Part shown: piece by piece, positions 18,999-25,871 of the stretch
How positions within the stretch are numbered: position 1 is the first letter of the stretch
Layout of the letters: every line of letters starts with the position of its first letter
IMG/VR virus record: IMGVR_UViG_3300031772_000166
Span: 1-32,599 of that record
Source: a virus
DNA: 32,599 nucleotides
Direction: 5' to 3' (one strand)
Translations under genes and position numbers: made by a program
The notes under the pieces: model-generated
The model's database searches: none
What the model saw: only the letters and a program-made list of their open reading frames with translations
Told to the model about the DNA's origin: nothing

Positions 18999-20663
18999 TT
19001 ATCGTTTATTTTTACCCTTCCATCCACCCGGAACCCCTTGTCCTGAAGATACATTTATCTTAACTGCTGGAGCCAAAGATGAACCCAAATCTACTCCATT
19101 AAATCCCGGAGCAAATCCTCCACCTGTAATAAATACCCTTCTACTCATCAATGCTTCCAATTTATCTCGCAAAGCAATTAATTTAGCTACTTGAACTGGT
19201 ATCTGAGTCTTATCAGGAATAGCATTTGATACATTTTTCCTTCTGTGTGTATGTTTATACCAGTGTGTATGTTCTATCATCCAATTACACAATTCATACA
19301 ACCAATTGATAGTAGTCTGACCCAATAACGCTGGTTCATCAGTAATGTCATTTCCTCCTAAATAGATAGCCGGAGAATTTATGACGGTTTTGGTGTTAGT
19401 CGTCATTATAATCTGATTAACAGCATCTACAGTAAATTCATCGTCAGTAACTACGGCATATCTCTTTTTAGAAAAATGAAACATCTCTCCTCGTTTAGAT
19501 GATAGAATCACTCTATCACTATTGATAACTATTTGATCTCCATTTAATACTGGATACATGAATTTGGTAGAACCATTGTTTCCAGATTGTTCTTCGGAAC
19601 CATTTCCCCACATTTTCTTTATACAGTTTGTTACAAATTGACTTATAGTAGTTCCTGATGTCAAATGAATGGATGAACCATCATTATTTACATCTTCATC
19701 AATATACCCGCCGACATTTTTTTCTTCTTCTGTACCTAAAACAGGAGGTATATTTTCATAAACTTTAATAGGTTTGTTTTTAGAAGGAGACAACGGACGT
19801 TGACGATTTCTTATCAATACCATAGGATTTCCTCCACCAGCCTCATAGGAGTTACCATCAATATTTTTGTATTTTATGCCTGTTCCTTTATAATCCTCAT
19901 ATCCTTTAAATCCGTCGCTATATCCCTTGTCGTTGGATCGATTATCATCATAAGCACCGAATCTAATCGATTGACCAAATCTACTTTCTAAAATCAAATC
20001 TCCCTCACGTCGTTTTATATTTCTTACCCTATTATTAACTAAAAAATATCTCCCTGACGTTCCTGAATATCCTTGTCCTCCATCTACTCTCGTTGTAGAA
20101 GGTGGGCCGGCATAAGGTTTATAATCACTTTTTAGTAGGATTCCATCATCAATTATCGTTTCTCTGTTACCTCGTTGTTGATTGCTTAGAGGGTCAATGT
20201 ATCCACCATTGTTCAATTCTAATTGAAAATCTACGTTATTATTTGGAAAATTATATAGGTTTATTTTTTTGGTATAAAAGTATTTATCTAAATATTTTAC
20301 GACTCCTACAATTTCGTTGACTAGAGGATATTCTGAAATTCCAGATTCAAGCGGAGAGGCCCAAACCAATTCTTCTTTATCTACGCTTTTATTAGAATAA
20401 AGTCTTCTTATTTGAACTCTTCCTACCCAAGATAAATCTATATCAGTCTTAATTGGTTTTTTACCCTGAACATCAGGCGGCCAAACATCGACATCCAAAA
20501 AATTATCCTTCAGTTTGGGATGTGAAGAATCCAGAATAATATCAAGAACAATTGACGGTTCTATCTCATAGAATTCCGCATTTGAATTTTTTCCGTTGTT
20601 ATTGAATGCTCCTAAATTATCAAGAGACGCATTAGAAGTAATTTGTGTTTTTTTCCAAAACAT
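18999..20663 (-). CDS. Baseplate central spike protein, gp5/VgrG-like
   Basis: 554 residues. An OB-fold-like part spans about 78-130 (DLSWVGRVQIRRLYS, EYPLVNEIVGVVKYL). The middle has the VgrG/gp5-type pattern GDLILESRFGQSIRFGAY and GGGNPMVLIRNRQR at about 221-288. Residues 375-437 are short beta repeats (GDQIVINSDRVILSSKRGEM ... VINSPAIYLGG) expected to form the triple-stranded helix of a trimeric spike. A HTHWYKHTH cluster follows at 465-473, and may bind metal as in some spike tips. No lysozyme domain like that in T4 gp5 is seen. The spike would puncture the outer membrane. It heads the wedge genes, and its ATG is 1 base after the preceding gene. Confidence 0.8.
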   Translation of the reverse strand: MFWKKTQITSNASLDNLGAFNNNGKNSNAEFYEIEPSIVLDIILDSSHPKLKDNFLDVDVWPPDVQGKKPIKTDIDLSWVGRVQIRRLYSNKSVDKEELVWASPLESGISEYPLVNEIVGVVKYLDKYFYTKKINLYNFPNNNVDFQLELNNGGYIDPLSNQQRGNRETIIDDGILLKSDYKPYAGPPSTTRVDGGQGYSGTSGRYFLVNNRVRNIKRREGDLILESRFGQSIRFGAYDDNRSNDKGYSDGFKGYEDYKGTGIKYKNIDGNSYEAGGGNPMVLIRNRQRPLSPSKNKPIKVYENIPPVLGTEEEKNVGGYIDEDVNNDGSSIHLTSGTTISQFVTNCIKKMWGNGSEEQSGNNGSTKFMYPVLNGDQIVINSDRVILSSKRGEMFHFSKKRYAVVTDDEFTVDAVNQIIMTTNTKTVINSPAIYLGGNDITDEPALLGQTTINWLYELCNWMIEHTHWYKHTHRRKNVSNAIPDKTQIPVQVAKLIALRDKLEALMSRRVFITGGGFAPGFNGVDLGSSLAPAVKINVSSGQGVPGGWKGKNKR

Positions 20664-20664
20664 G

Positions 20665-21060
20665 TTATTCTTTCTTAAAACTTTTTACAACTATTGAAGA
20701 TTGTTTTGAAGATTCTTTTATATCACCGGCAGTTTTTTCTATATCTTTTAAGAGTTGATTTTTTTCTTCATCCGTTAAGAAAGCAGAACCATTTCCACCC
20801 TCTGATTCTGATTTAGATGAAACAAGTCTTTGGATTACTGTAGCCAAACGAACAAGGTGTTCATCGTTAGAGATTCCAGAATCTATATACTGTTTAATCA
20901 AAGGAACCACCGCCATAGCATCATTTACGGTTTTTATTAATGGTTTTAAATCACTAATGAGAAGTTCTATCTGATCTTTTCTTTGATTTTGATTACAAAC
21001 AATATCCTTACACAACTCTTCAAAAGTTTTGCCGTCGTATATTTGAAACTTCATATCCAT
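20665..21060 (-). CDS. Hypothetical protein, 131 aa, upstream of spike
   Basis: Unrecognised mostly helical acidic protein. It has a leading MKFQIYDGKTFEELCKDIV segment, a helical core (LKPLIKTVNDAMAVVPLIKQ), and a Ser/Gly-rich linker before a C-terminal helix. Two ATGs compete: 21060, or 21054 (MKF...). The TTAGG at 21067-21063 gives better spacing to 21054. It is the first structural-operon gene after the homing endonuclease insertion. The TATTTATT motif lies only 5 bases before the first ATG. Position suggests an assembly factor for the spike, but this is inference. Confidence 0.65.
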   Translation of the reverse strand: MDMKFQIYDGKTFEELCKDIVCNQNQRKDQIELLISDLKPLIKTVNDAMAVVPLIKQYIDSGISNDEHLVRLATVIQRLVSSKSESEGGNGSAFLTDEEKNQLLKDIEKTAGDIKESSKQSSIVVKSFKKE

Positions 21061-21090
21061 ACCTAATAAATAGATAGAACCACAATAAGT

Positions 21091-21120
21091 TCAAGACTTA
21101 ATATAATTATTTACATTACC
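21091..21120 (-). repeat. Orphan second copy of the 3' end of the sigma-factor gene
   Basis: Read on the minus strand this segment encodes G-NVNNYIKS-stop. The functional copy at the end of the sigma-like gene (21752-21781) encodes V-NVNNYIKS-stop. They match at 25 of 30 bases. The three differences within the shared NVNNYIKS-stop codons are all third-position synonymous (TAC/TAT, AAA/AAG, TCG/TCT). The endonuclease gene lies between the two copies. Confidence 0.8.
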
Positions 21121-21755
21121 CTATACAATTTGTCATTTATTTCGTCGTATCTTATGAATTCACTTGGATGTATAGACTCTATTATATTATTTTGTTTTTC
21201 TATATCCTTTTGTTTTCTATGTTTATTATGATGATACGGTTCGTCATATTCAAAAACAACATTTTTATTTTTGTCATATCCATCGACTGGATAGCCCGAT
21301 AAAACAACTTCTCCGCCATTCATGGCATGTTGAAAATCGTATCCATTTTGTTTTCCATATTCATCGATGAATTTACACGCTTTCGGATTGTATGCTACTA
21401 CTTTACCTTGTTCTTGAATCCTTCTTATAGCAGCTATTCTTAAATTTTCCCTATGTTTTTTTGTGAATTCTTTTCCATAAAAAGGATTATTTTTACCTAA
21501 TTTACTTTTTGATAGTTTATTTTTTGTAATACAGGAAAATTGTTTTCCTATCTTTTTATTAGACATTTTTAGTCGTGTCTCTTGTGTCATGGTTTTTCCA
21601 TACCAATAAGATCTATCACCTTTTTGTGAACAACTTTTACAATAAGAACGGAGATTGTGTCTTCGTAAACAAATTGATCGTGTTTTGTATATTAATTCCT
21701 TGGAACATGACGGACATTTTCTACACCATTTATTATTACAATTCTGATACGTCAC
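21111..21755 (-). CDS. Free-standing homing endonuclease with zinc finger, NUMOD3-like motifs and Vsr/EDxHD-type nuclease domain
   Basis: 214 residues. The N terminus holds a CxxC...CxxC zinc finger (C14, C17, C39, C42). Two NUMOD3-like DNA-binding motifs follow at about 47-70 (WYGKTMTQETRLKMSNKKIG) and 86-110 (GKNNPFYGKEFTKKHRENL). The C-terminal part (145-212) contains GYPVDGYDKNKNVVFEYDEP, His175-His176 and KDIEKQNNI. This is the arrangement of Vsr-like/EDxHD nucleases of phage homing genes. No GIY-YIG or HNH motif is seen. The start is GTG at 21755, overlapping the sigma-gene stop by 4 bases (GTGA). It is an intruder with no expected role in virion building. The flanking duplicated sigma codons mark its insertion. 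Active-site assignment is by eye. Confidence 0.8.
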   Translation of the reverse strand: MTYQNCNNKWCRKCPSCSKELIYKTRSICLRRHNLRSYCKSCSQKGDRSYWYGKTMTQETRLKMSNKKIGKQFSCITKNKLSKSKLGKNNPFYGKEFTKKHRENLRIAAIRRIQEQGKVVAYNPKACKFIDEYGKQNGYDFQHAMNGGEVVLSGYPVDGYDKNKNVVFEYDEPYHHNKHRKQKDIEKQNNIIESIHPSEFIRYDEINDKLYRVM

Positions 21756-21781
21756 GATTTAATGTAATTATTTACATTTAC
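21752..21781 (-). repeat. Functional copy of the duplicated sigma 3' end
   Basis: The last 30 bases of the sigma-like gene (V-NVNNYIKS-stop). They pair with the orphan copy at 21091-21120 as an imperfect direct repeat that brackets the endonuclease gene. Confidence 0.8.
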
Positions 21782-22774
21782 AATTCCATCGTTGATATAA
21801 GAACGAGATACCGTGTTCTGATATTGTTTCATCTTGTTTATCACTTTTGTAATTTGTTGCGTCTTACACTGAGATATTTCTCGGATGTAAAGATACAATG
21901 CTTTCTTATTATATGCTTCTATTCTATCGCTGTTTCTGAACAATTCAATTACGGCGTTTGCTATTTCTAAGTCTCTGGGTTTTGTGAATATTTTATTGAC
22001 GTTATTTTCCCAAAAACTCACCATCAAACTCATAAATTCCTCTGTCTCTGTTTTTTTATAATATTTGTCTTCGCTTTGTAATTGAATGGTGTTTTCGTCT
22101 TTTTCGTCGCTGATGTCAACGTGTTGATTAAATCTCTTATAATTTCCATTATTCAAGGCAATCAGATAATGTTTGGCCACTACAGAAAAATAAGAATAGG
22201 CTTTACTACCTTTTGTAGAATCGAATTTATGCAACACCGATACTAAAAATCCAACAACATCCTTTTGAATATTTAAAGGGCTGGTATCAAAATAAGTAAA
22301 TTTAAATGTATTGAATACATTCTCCACCAATTTTTCGAACGGATATTTTATTCTTTCGTTGTATATCTTATTCCTTATATCCATGTTCTGTTCCAAATTA
22401 TAATCTACAATTGCTAACTCTGTATCACCAGTAAAATACATTTTATTCACCGATGGAGCCTTGACTTCCTTCTCTACAACTTTTGCTTCCTTTTCGACGT
22501 TCTCTAATATTTTTTCTACTTCGACCTTTGGTAATTCTATAGATTTTGTTACGGCAGGAATAGGTGGTGGAGTTATATCTACTACAGGTATAATTTCTTT
22601 TTTTCTTAGAATTTTCTTTGGATTAACCTTACGAGATAGTTTATCTTCCAATTTAGCCTTATTAAGTTCTACAACCCTTTTTGGTTTGCCTTGATAATAC
22701 CGGCGTTGAATAATTTCTGAGGCATTTGATGTTTTCTTCTTTTTATTGGATTTTACTTTGGTGATTTTTTTCAT
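21752..22774 (-). CDS. Late-transcription sigma factor, gp55-like
   Basis: 340 residues. About 140-220 resembles sigma region 2 of phage late sigma factors: KLVENVFNTFKFTYFDTSPL, then FDSTKGSKAYSYFSVVAKHY. A possible region-4-like or helix-turn-helix stretch is ISQCKTQQITKVINKMKQ near 300-320. The first 110 residues are a Lys/Glu/Pro-rich extension (T4 gp55 is only 185 aa), probably flexible. Such factors bind host RNA polymerase core and recognise TATAAATA-type late promoters. The ATG at 22774 is 10 bases after the upstream gene. The C-terminal codons overlap or are duplicated around the endonuclease insertion. Assignment rests on region 2 and context. Confidence 0.72.
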   Translation of the reverse strand: MKKITKVKSNKKKKTSNASEIIQRRYYQGKPKRVVELNKAKLEDKLSRKVNPKKILRKKEIIPVVDITPPPIPAVTKSIELPKVEVEKILENVEKEAKVVEKEVKAPSVNKMYFTGDTELAIVDYNLEQNMDIRNKIYNERIKYPFEKLVENVFNTFKFTYFDTSPLNIQKDVVGFLVSVLHKFDSTKGSKAYSYFSVVAKHYLIALNNGNYKRFNQHVDISDEKDENTIQLQSEDKYYKKTETEEFMSLMVSFWENNVNKIFTKPRDLEIANAVIELFRNSDRIEAYNKKALYLYIREISQCKTQQITKVINKMKQYQNTVSRSYINDGIVNVNNYIKS

Positions 22775-22784
22775 AAAATAACTA

Positions 22785-23090
22785 TTACTTTTCTTCTTCT
22801 GTTTCTTCTTCTGTTTCAGATAAGTTATGAGTTCTTTTATTTAATCTATCTATTAATTCAAAGATTTGTTGAAAGATAACGCCTACATCATCATCTTTCT
22901 CAAACATTTGTTTTTGATCTATTTCTTTAATGTTATCGAATGTAGATTGAACGTCTTGTTTAAACTCCGACACCCACGATTCGTATAACTCAACAAGTTC
23001 CAACTGTCGTTGGCCTGCTTTAAATAAAAGATAGTTGAGTGATAATGAAGACATCAATAACACCAACAAAATAATAATTGTCAATAACAT
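22785..23090 (-). CDS. Small membrane-anchored coiled protein, 101 aa
   Basis: One N-terminal membrane segment (residues about 3-24, LTIIILLVLLMSSLSLNYLL) is followed by a long amphipathic helix (ELVELYESWVSEFKQDVQST). A highly acidic tail (ETEEETEEEK) ends the protein. Topology suggests a short anchor with a cytoplasmic or periplasmic coiled coil. It lies between the 44-residue gene and the sigma gene with gaps of 6 and 10 bases. No lysis-family motif is recognised, so I do not call it a spanin or holin, although a small single-pass protein in a late operon makes that worth considering. Confidence 0.6.
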   Translation of the reverse strand: MLLTIIILLVLLMSSLSLNYLLFKAGQRQLELVELYESWVSEFKQDVQSTFDNIKEIDQKQMFEKDDDVGVIFQQIFELIDRLNKRTHNLSETEEETEEEK

Positions 23091-23096
23091 ATTTAC

Positions 23097-23231
23097 TTAA
23101 CTCGATTCATCTAAAGGATCTTCGAGATATTCGCCGAGGTATTCTAATGCTTCCTCAACACTCTCCCATTCTTTAGATTTTAAAGCATATTTCAATAGTC
23201 CTACTACTTCTTTAATGTCTGATTGATTCAT
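23097..23231 (-). CDS. Very small acidic protein, 44 aa
   Basis: A complete frame from ATG 23231 to TAA 23097. It encodes MNQSDIKEVVGLLKYALKSK and then EWESVEEALEYLGEYLEDPL and DESS. It is predicted to be two amphipathic helices with a strongly acidic C terminus. It fills the space between the membrane protein and the 124-base spacer, and its stop is 6 bases from the next start. Regular helical amphipathy and tight packing support a real gene; the function is unknown. Confidence 0.55.
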   Translation of the reverse strand: MNQSDIKEVVGLLKYALKSKEWESVEEALEYLGEYLEDPLDESS

Positions 23232-23355
23232 ATTTTGTTACATTACTATAATCAAACACATACATAGTATTTCTTCGGAATAATACTCATTTATATTTCA
23301 ATTTACTATCGAACGGATTTTTGTCAAGTATAATTTCTAATTATATTAAACATAC
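23232..23355 (-). promoter_or_regulatory. 124-base spacer with candidate late promoter (TATAAATG)
   Basis: On the minus strand, TATAAATG at 23295-23288 differs at one base from the T4 late consensus TATAAATA. It lies 57 bases before the ATG of the 44-residue gene. A TTGACA hexamer at 23337-23332 lies upstream but has no good TATAAT at 16-18 bases. The spacer otherwise has no gene or hairpin that I can support. If the sigma-like protein is gp55-like, this promoter would drive its own gene cluster. Confidence 0.35.
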
Positions 23356-24366
23356 TCATTTAAAATATCCTTTAGCAAAATTATCGTAATGAGCTTGGGG
23401 TTGTTCTACTACCGCCGGAACCGCCGGAACTGAGGATGGGACGGATGGAACAACATTAGATGTATTATTCGTATCCGTTACTACTTCTTTCGGTGTGGGA
23501 ATATTTACCGTAGTTTCTATGATTGGTTCAATTTTATCGGATAAATCTTTTGGTTCATGAACCGAATCGTCTTCTTTTCTATATAGAGATACGTTATAAG
23601 CAAGTATCAAACATATAGCTAGAGGGTCAAAAACCACTATAATCATTATTATGAACCATTTGGCTACTGTATCCAGAGTTAATCCCAATGCATCAGCAAC
23701 GAATTTAAAAGTTTGAATATCTTTCTTGTCTGCCGACCCTAATTTTAATTCATTTATTTTATTGTCTATCTTTGAGAGTTCGTCGGTAGTTCTCAAAATT
23801 CTTGTATTTTCATCCTTTATATTAGATTCGGTTTGATCTATTATGGCAGCGGTTTGTTCTTGAACTTGTCTTAACAGAATGGGATTCCTATTAATTGTGG
23901 CATTAGTCAAGACTTCACTCAAACGAGATTCCTGCATCGAACGTAATTTATTCAATTCTTCTATCCTTATTCTGGATGATTTAATTGTATTTTCTTGATT
24001 TGGTTTCTGATTCTGTAGTAGTTCTATCTTATCTTGAGAAACTTTAAATTCTATAGATGATTTTTGGTATCCAGCGGATAAATATCCGAATATACCCAAC
24101 GAAGTAATCACCATCAATAATAATACTGCACAAGAAAGATACATTCTTAATATAAGTTTACTTCTTGTCCAATATCTGTAAAGAAATGTGGTGGCGACGA
24201 TTTTACCTATCTCTAATACGGATGCCATTATCATGGCAGATATAGTTACGCCTATGAATAATGTTCCTATTCCATAAACAGAAAAGGCTGCTGCACAAAG
24301 AGCAACCGATAGAGCGGTTAATCCTAATACAAACGAAAACTTTTTATTAAATAATTTATCGTGCAT
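23356..24366 (-). CDS. Membrane protein with four predicted helices, central coiled coil and Pro-rich tail
   Basis: 336 residues. Predicted membrane helices lie at about 10-31, 33-53, 72-97 and 237-258 (the last is WFIIMIIVVFDPLAICLILA). Between helices 3 and 4, residues about 102-208 form a long charged coiled coil (ENTIKSSRIRIEELNKLRSM). The C-terminal about 75 residues are disordered and end in VPSVPSSVPAVPAVVEQPQ and a GYFK tail. Proteins with this layout are, as I recall, widespread in large marine phages, without an assigned function. It stands between fiber genes and the sigma cluster. It is 3 bases after the fiber gene, so it is co-transcribed with late genes. An envelope role during infection is inference. 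Confidence 0.7.
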   Translation of the reverse strand: MHDKLFNKKFSFVLGLTALSVALCAAAFSVYGIGTLFIGVTISAMIMASVLEIGKIVATTFLYRYWTRSKLILRMYLSCAVLLLMVITSLGIFGYLSAGYQKSSIEFKVSQDKIELLQNQKPNQENTIKSSRIRIEELNKLRSMQESRLSEVLTNATINRNPILLRQVQEQTAAIIDQTESNIKDENTRILRTTDELSKIDNKINELKLGSADKKDIQTFKFVADALGLTLDTVAKWFIIMIIVVFDPLAICLILAYNVSLYRKEDDSVHEPKDLSDKIEPIIETTVNIPTPKEVVTDTNNTSNVVPSVPSSVPAVPAVVEQPQAHYDNFAKGYFK

Positions 24367-24369
24367 AGA

Positions 24370-25869
24370 TTATGTAAACGGTATCCAAGAACTTGTTTTA
24401 TCTGTTCTGATTGGAATAGACGATAATGGAATGCCTTGTACAACTGTTGATATCGTCCAAAAATTACCTACTGCCGGCAATGATGATTTGAATGCATAAA
24501 TGACATCGTTTACACTGTTACCTGATGTAGATGCGCTGAAACTAGCCGTGCAGTATTTAGATCCGGACCAAAAATTACATGAAGCCGACACAAATCCAGC
24601 TACCAATGATTGTGTAGTTACTAAGAATGGTAATACATAATTTCTTCCATGATTACCACTTTTATTTCCATAAAAATTGTATGTTGTTCCTGAAGTTCCC
24701 CATGAGGCAGTTGGAGCAAACATACATCCTTGTATTACCGGATTATTTGCAATCACAATCATTTTCTGTGATGAACTATTGACATTAAACGCATGTTCAG
24801 TCGTATCTGCGTTTTGAGTGGGTAGCGAATCCTCTCCAAGATATGCTCCGGTGTCTATGGCACCAAAATCGTCGCCGTCTTTAAAATGTAGTCTCTCGGT
24901 AAAGAGAGTTTCGTTTGCTTGATCTGCTGAAGAATACATTCTGGAACATACCCATAAGGTGTATTGACCTCTTGCTAGTCCGGTCTTTTTAAATTCCAAT
25001 AGTTGAGTAAATGATCCGTATGAACACGGATATACCGTATATCGTCCACGAATATAAGTATAACAATCTGAACTACCCAATGTATCCATGAGAGATGCAG
25101 TCCTATAAATTCCTGGTTTGGATGATTCGGTTATAGGATAGAGTCTGGCTTCATGAATCCAATATCCATTTTGTCCAAATGTGGTATCTCCTGAGGTTAT
25201 TTCATCGCTCATACCGTGTGTTCTTACTTTAAACAAAGCATCGGTATTATCTTTTAATATAATGATAGGAATTCCTTGTTGACACGCATCCCCAAAAGAC
25301 CAAACAGAACTTGTTGATGTACTTGATGTAAATGGGCCGTAAGCTTGTTCAAAACTTGTCTCAAGAGAATCCAAATCAATATTATAGTAAGATGCGGTTA
25401 ATGCAAAGGAAGATGTTGCTGCATATAATGATGTCGAAGCAGTCGGAGAAAATAATGCATAGGATGTAGAAAATACATTATCTGCATTGGCTGCTAAAGG
25501 AGCAAAGGAAGAAGTTATAGCATAGGAAGATGAAATAGATAGAGTTGAAAAACTACTGGTTCTACTCAACGATGCAGTCAAAGCATAAGATGCAGTTCCA
25601 TTAGATGTTGTTCCATCATAATACAAATTTAATAAAACCGATGCGGTTTTTGAGTAACTTGCTGTAAATATAAATGAAGCCGTATCAGTCAATAATGATT
25701 GACTTGAAAAGCTCGATGACAAAAATGACCCACTATCTAACGACCAAGAATTAAGACTCGATACTGCGGATTTAAATAAAGTCAAAGACCCACTATCAAT
25801 CACCACTAAGAAATCATTTCCTGTTGATGATGTTATCGACTGTGTTAATTGACTAATCTGTGTTGACAT
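24370..25869 (-). CDS. Tail fiber paralog 1 (S/T/A repeats plus conserved C-terminal domain)
   Basis: 499 residues, third of three tandem paralogs in the transcription direction. The N terminus (ISQLTQSITSSTGNDFLVVI, DSGS, LTLFKSAVSSLNSW) matches the other two and the 407-residue fiber, so it is probably the baseplate adaptor. Residues about 60-165 are Ser/Ala/Thr repeats (SNGTASYALTASLSRTSS). From about 178 onwards lies a globular region beginning with YGPFTSS and QQGIPIIILKDNTD. A C-terminal block (LVTTQSLVAGFVSASCNFWS, PLSSIPIRTDKTSSW) follows. It lies 2 bases after paralog 2 and should be a trimeric receptor-binding fiber, by analogy only. Confidence 0.72.
   Translation of the reverse strand: MSTQISQLTQSITSSTGNDFLVVIDSGSLTLFKSAVSSLNSWSLDSGSFLSSSFSSQSLLTDTASFIFTASYSKTASVLLNLYYDGTTSNGTASYALTASLSRTSSFSTLSISSSYAITSSFAPLAANADNVFSTSYALFSPTASTSLYAATSSFALTASYYNIDLDSLETSFEQAYGPFTSSTSTSSVWSFGDACQQGIPIIILKDNTDALFKVRTHGMSDEITSGDTTFGQNGYWIHEARLYPITESSKPGIYRTASLMDTLGSSDCYTYIRGRYTVYPCSYGSFTQLLEFKKTGLARGQYTLWVCSRMYSSADQANETLFTERLHFKDGDDFGAIDTGAYLGEDSLPTQNADTTEHAFNVNSSSQKMIVIANNPVIQGCMFAPTASWGTSGTTYNFYGNKSGNHGRNYVLPFLVTTQSLVAGFVSASCNFWSGSKYCTASFSASTSGNSVNDVIYAFKSSLPAVGNFWTISTVVQGIPLSSIPIRTDKTSSWIPFT
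24584..24630 (-). repeat. Near-identical 47-base tract, copy in fiber paralog 1
   Basis: Matches 26095-26141 at 46 of 47 bases. It encodes the LVTTQSLVAGFVSA segment in the C-terminal domain. Flanking sequences are much less alike. Confidence 0.85.
25582..25603 (-). repeat. NGTASYA-module DNA repeat, copy in fiber paralog 1
   Basis: Differs from the two copies in the 407-residue fiber gene at one base, linking the repeat zones of separate genes. Confidence 0.7.
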
Positions 25870-25871
25870 AA

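Noticed and set aside
18999-20663. Lysozyme domain expected in a gp5-type spike
   Set aside because: No lysozyme catalytic motif is visible. The region between the OB-like part and the beta-helix instead fits the VgrG-type pattern.
21111-21755. GIY-YIG or HNH nuclease assignment for the homing endonuclease
   Set aside because: Neither GIY/YIG strands nor a clustered HNH motif is present. The EYDEP...HH...KD pattern fits a Vsr/EDxHD-type nuclease better.
21575-21970. 131-codon plus-strand frame across the endonuclease and sigma genes
   Set aside because: Antisense to two well-supported genes and rich in Tyr, Cys and Ile runs, as expected from the complement of AT-rich coding DNA.
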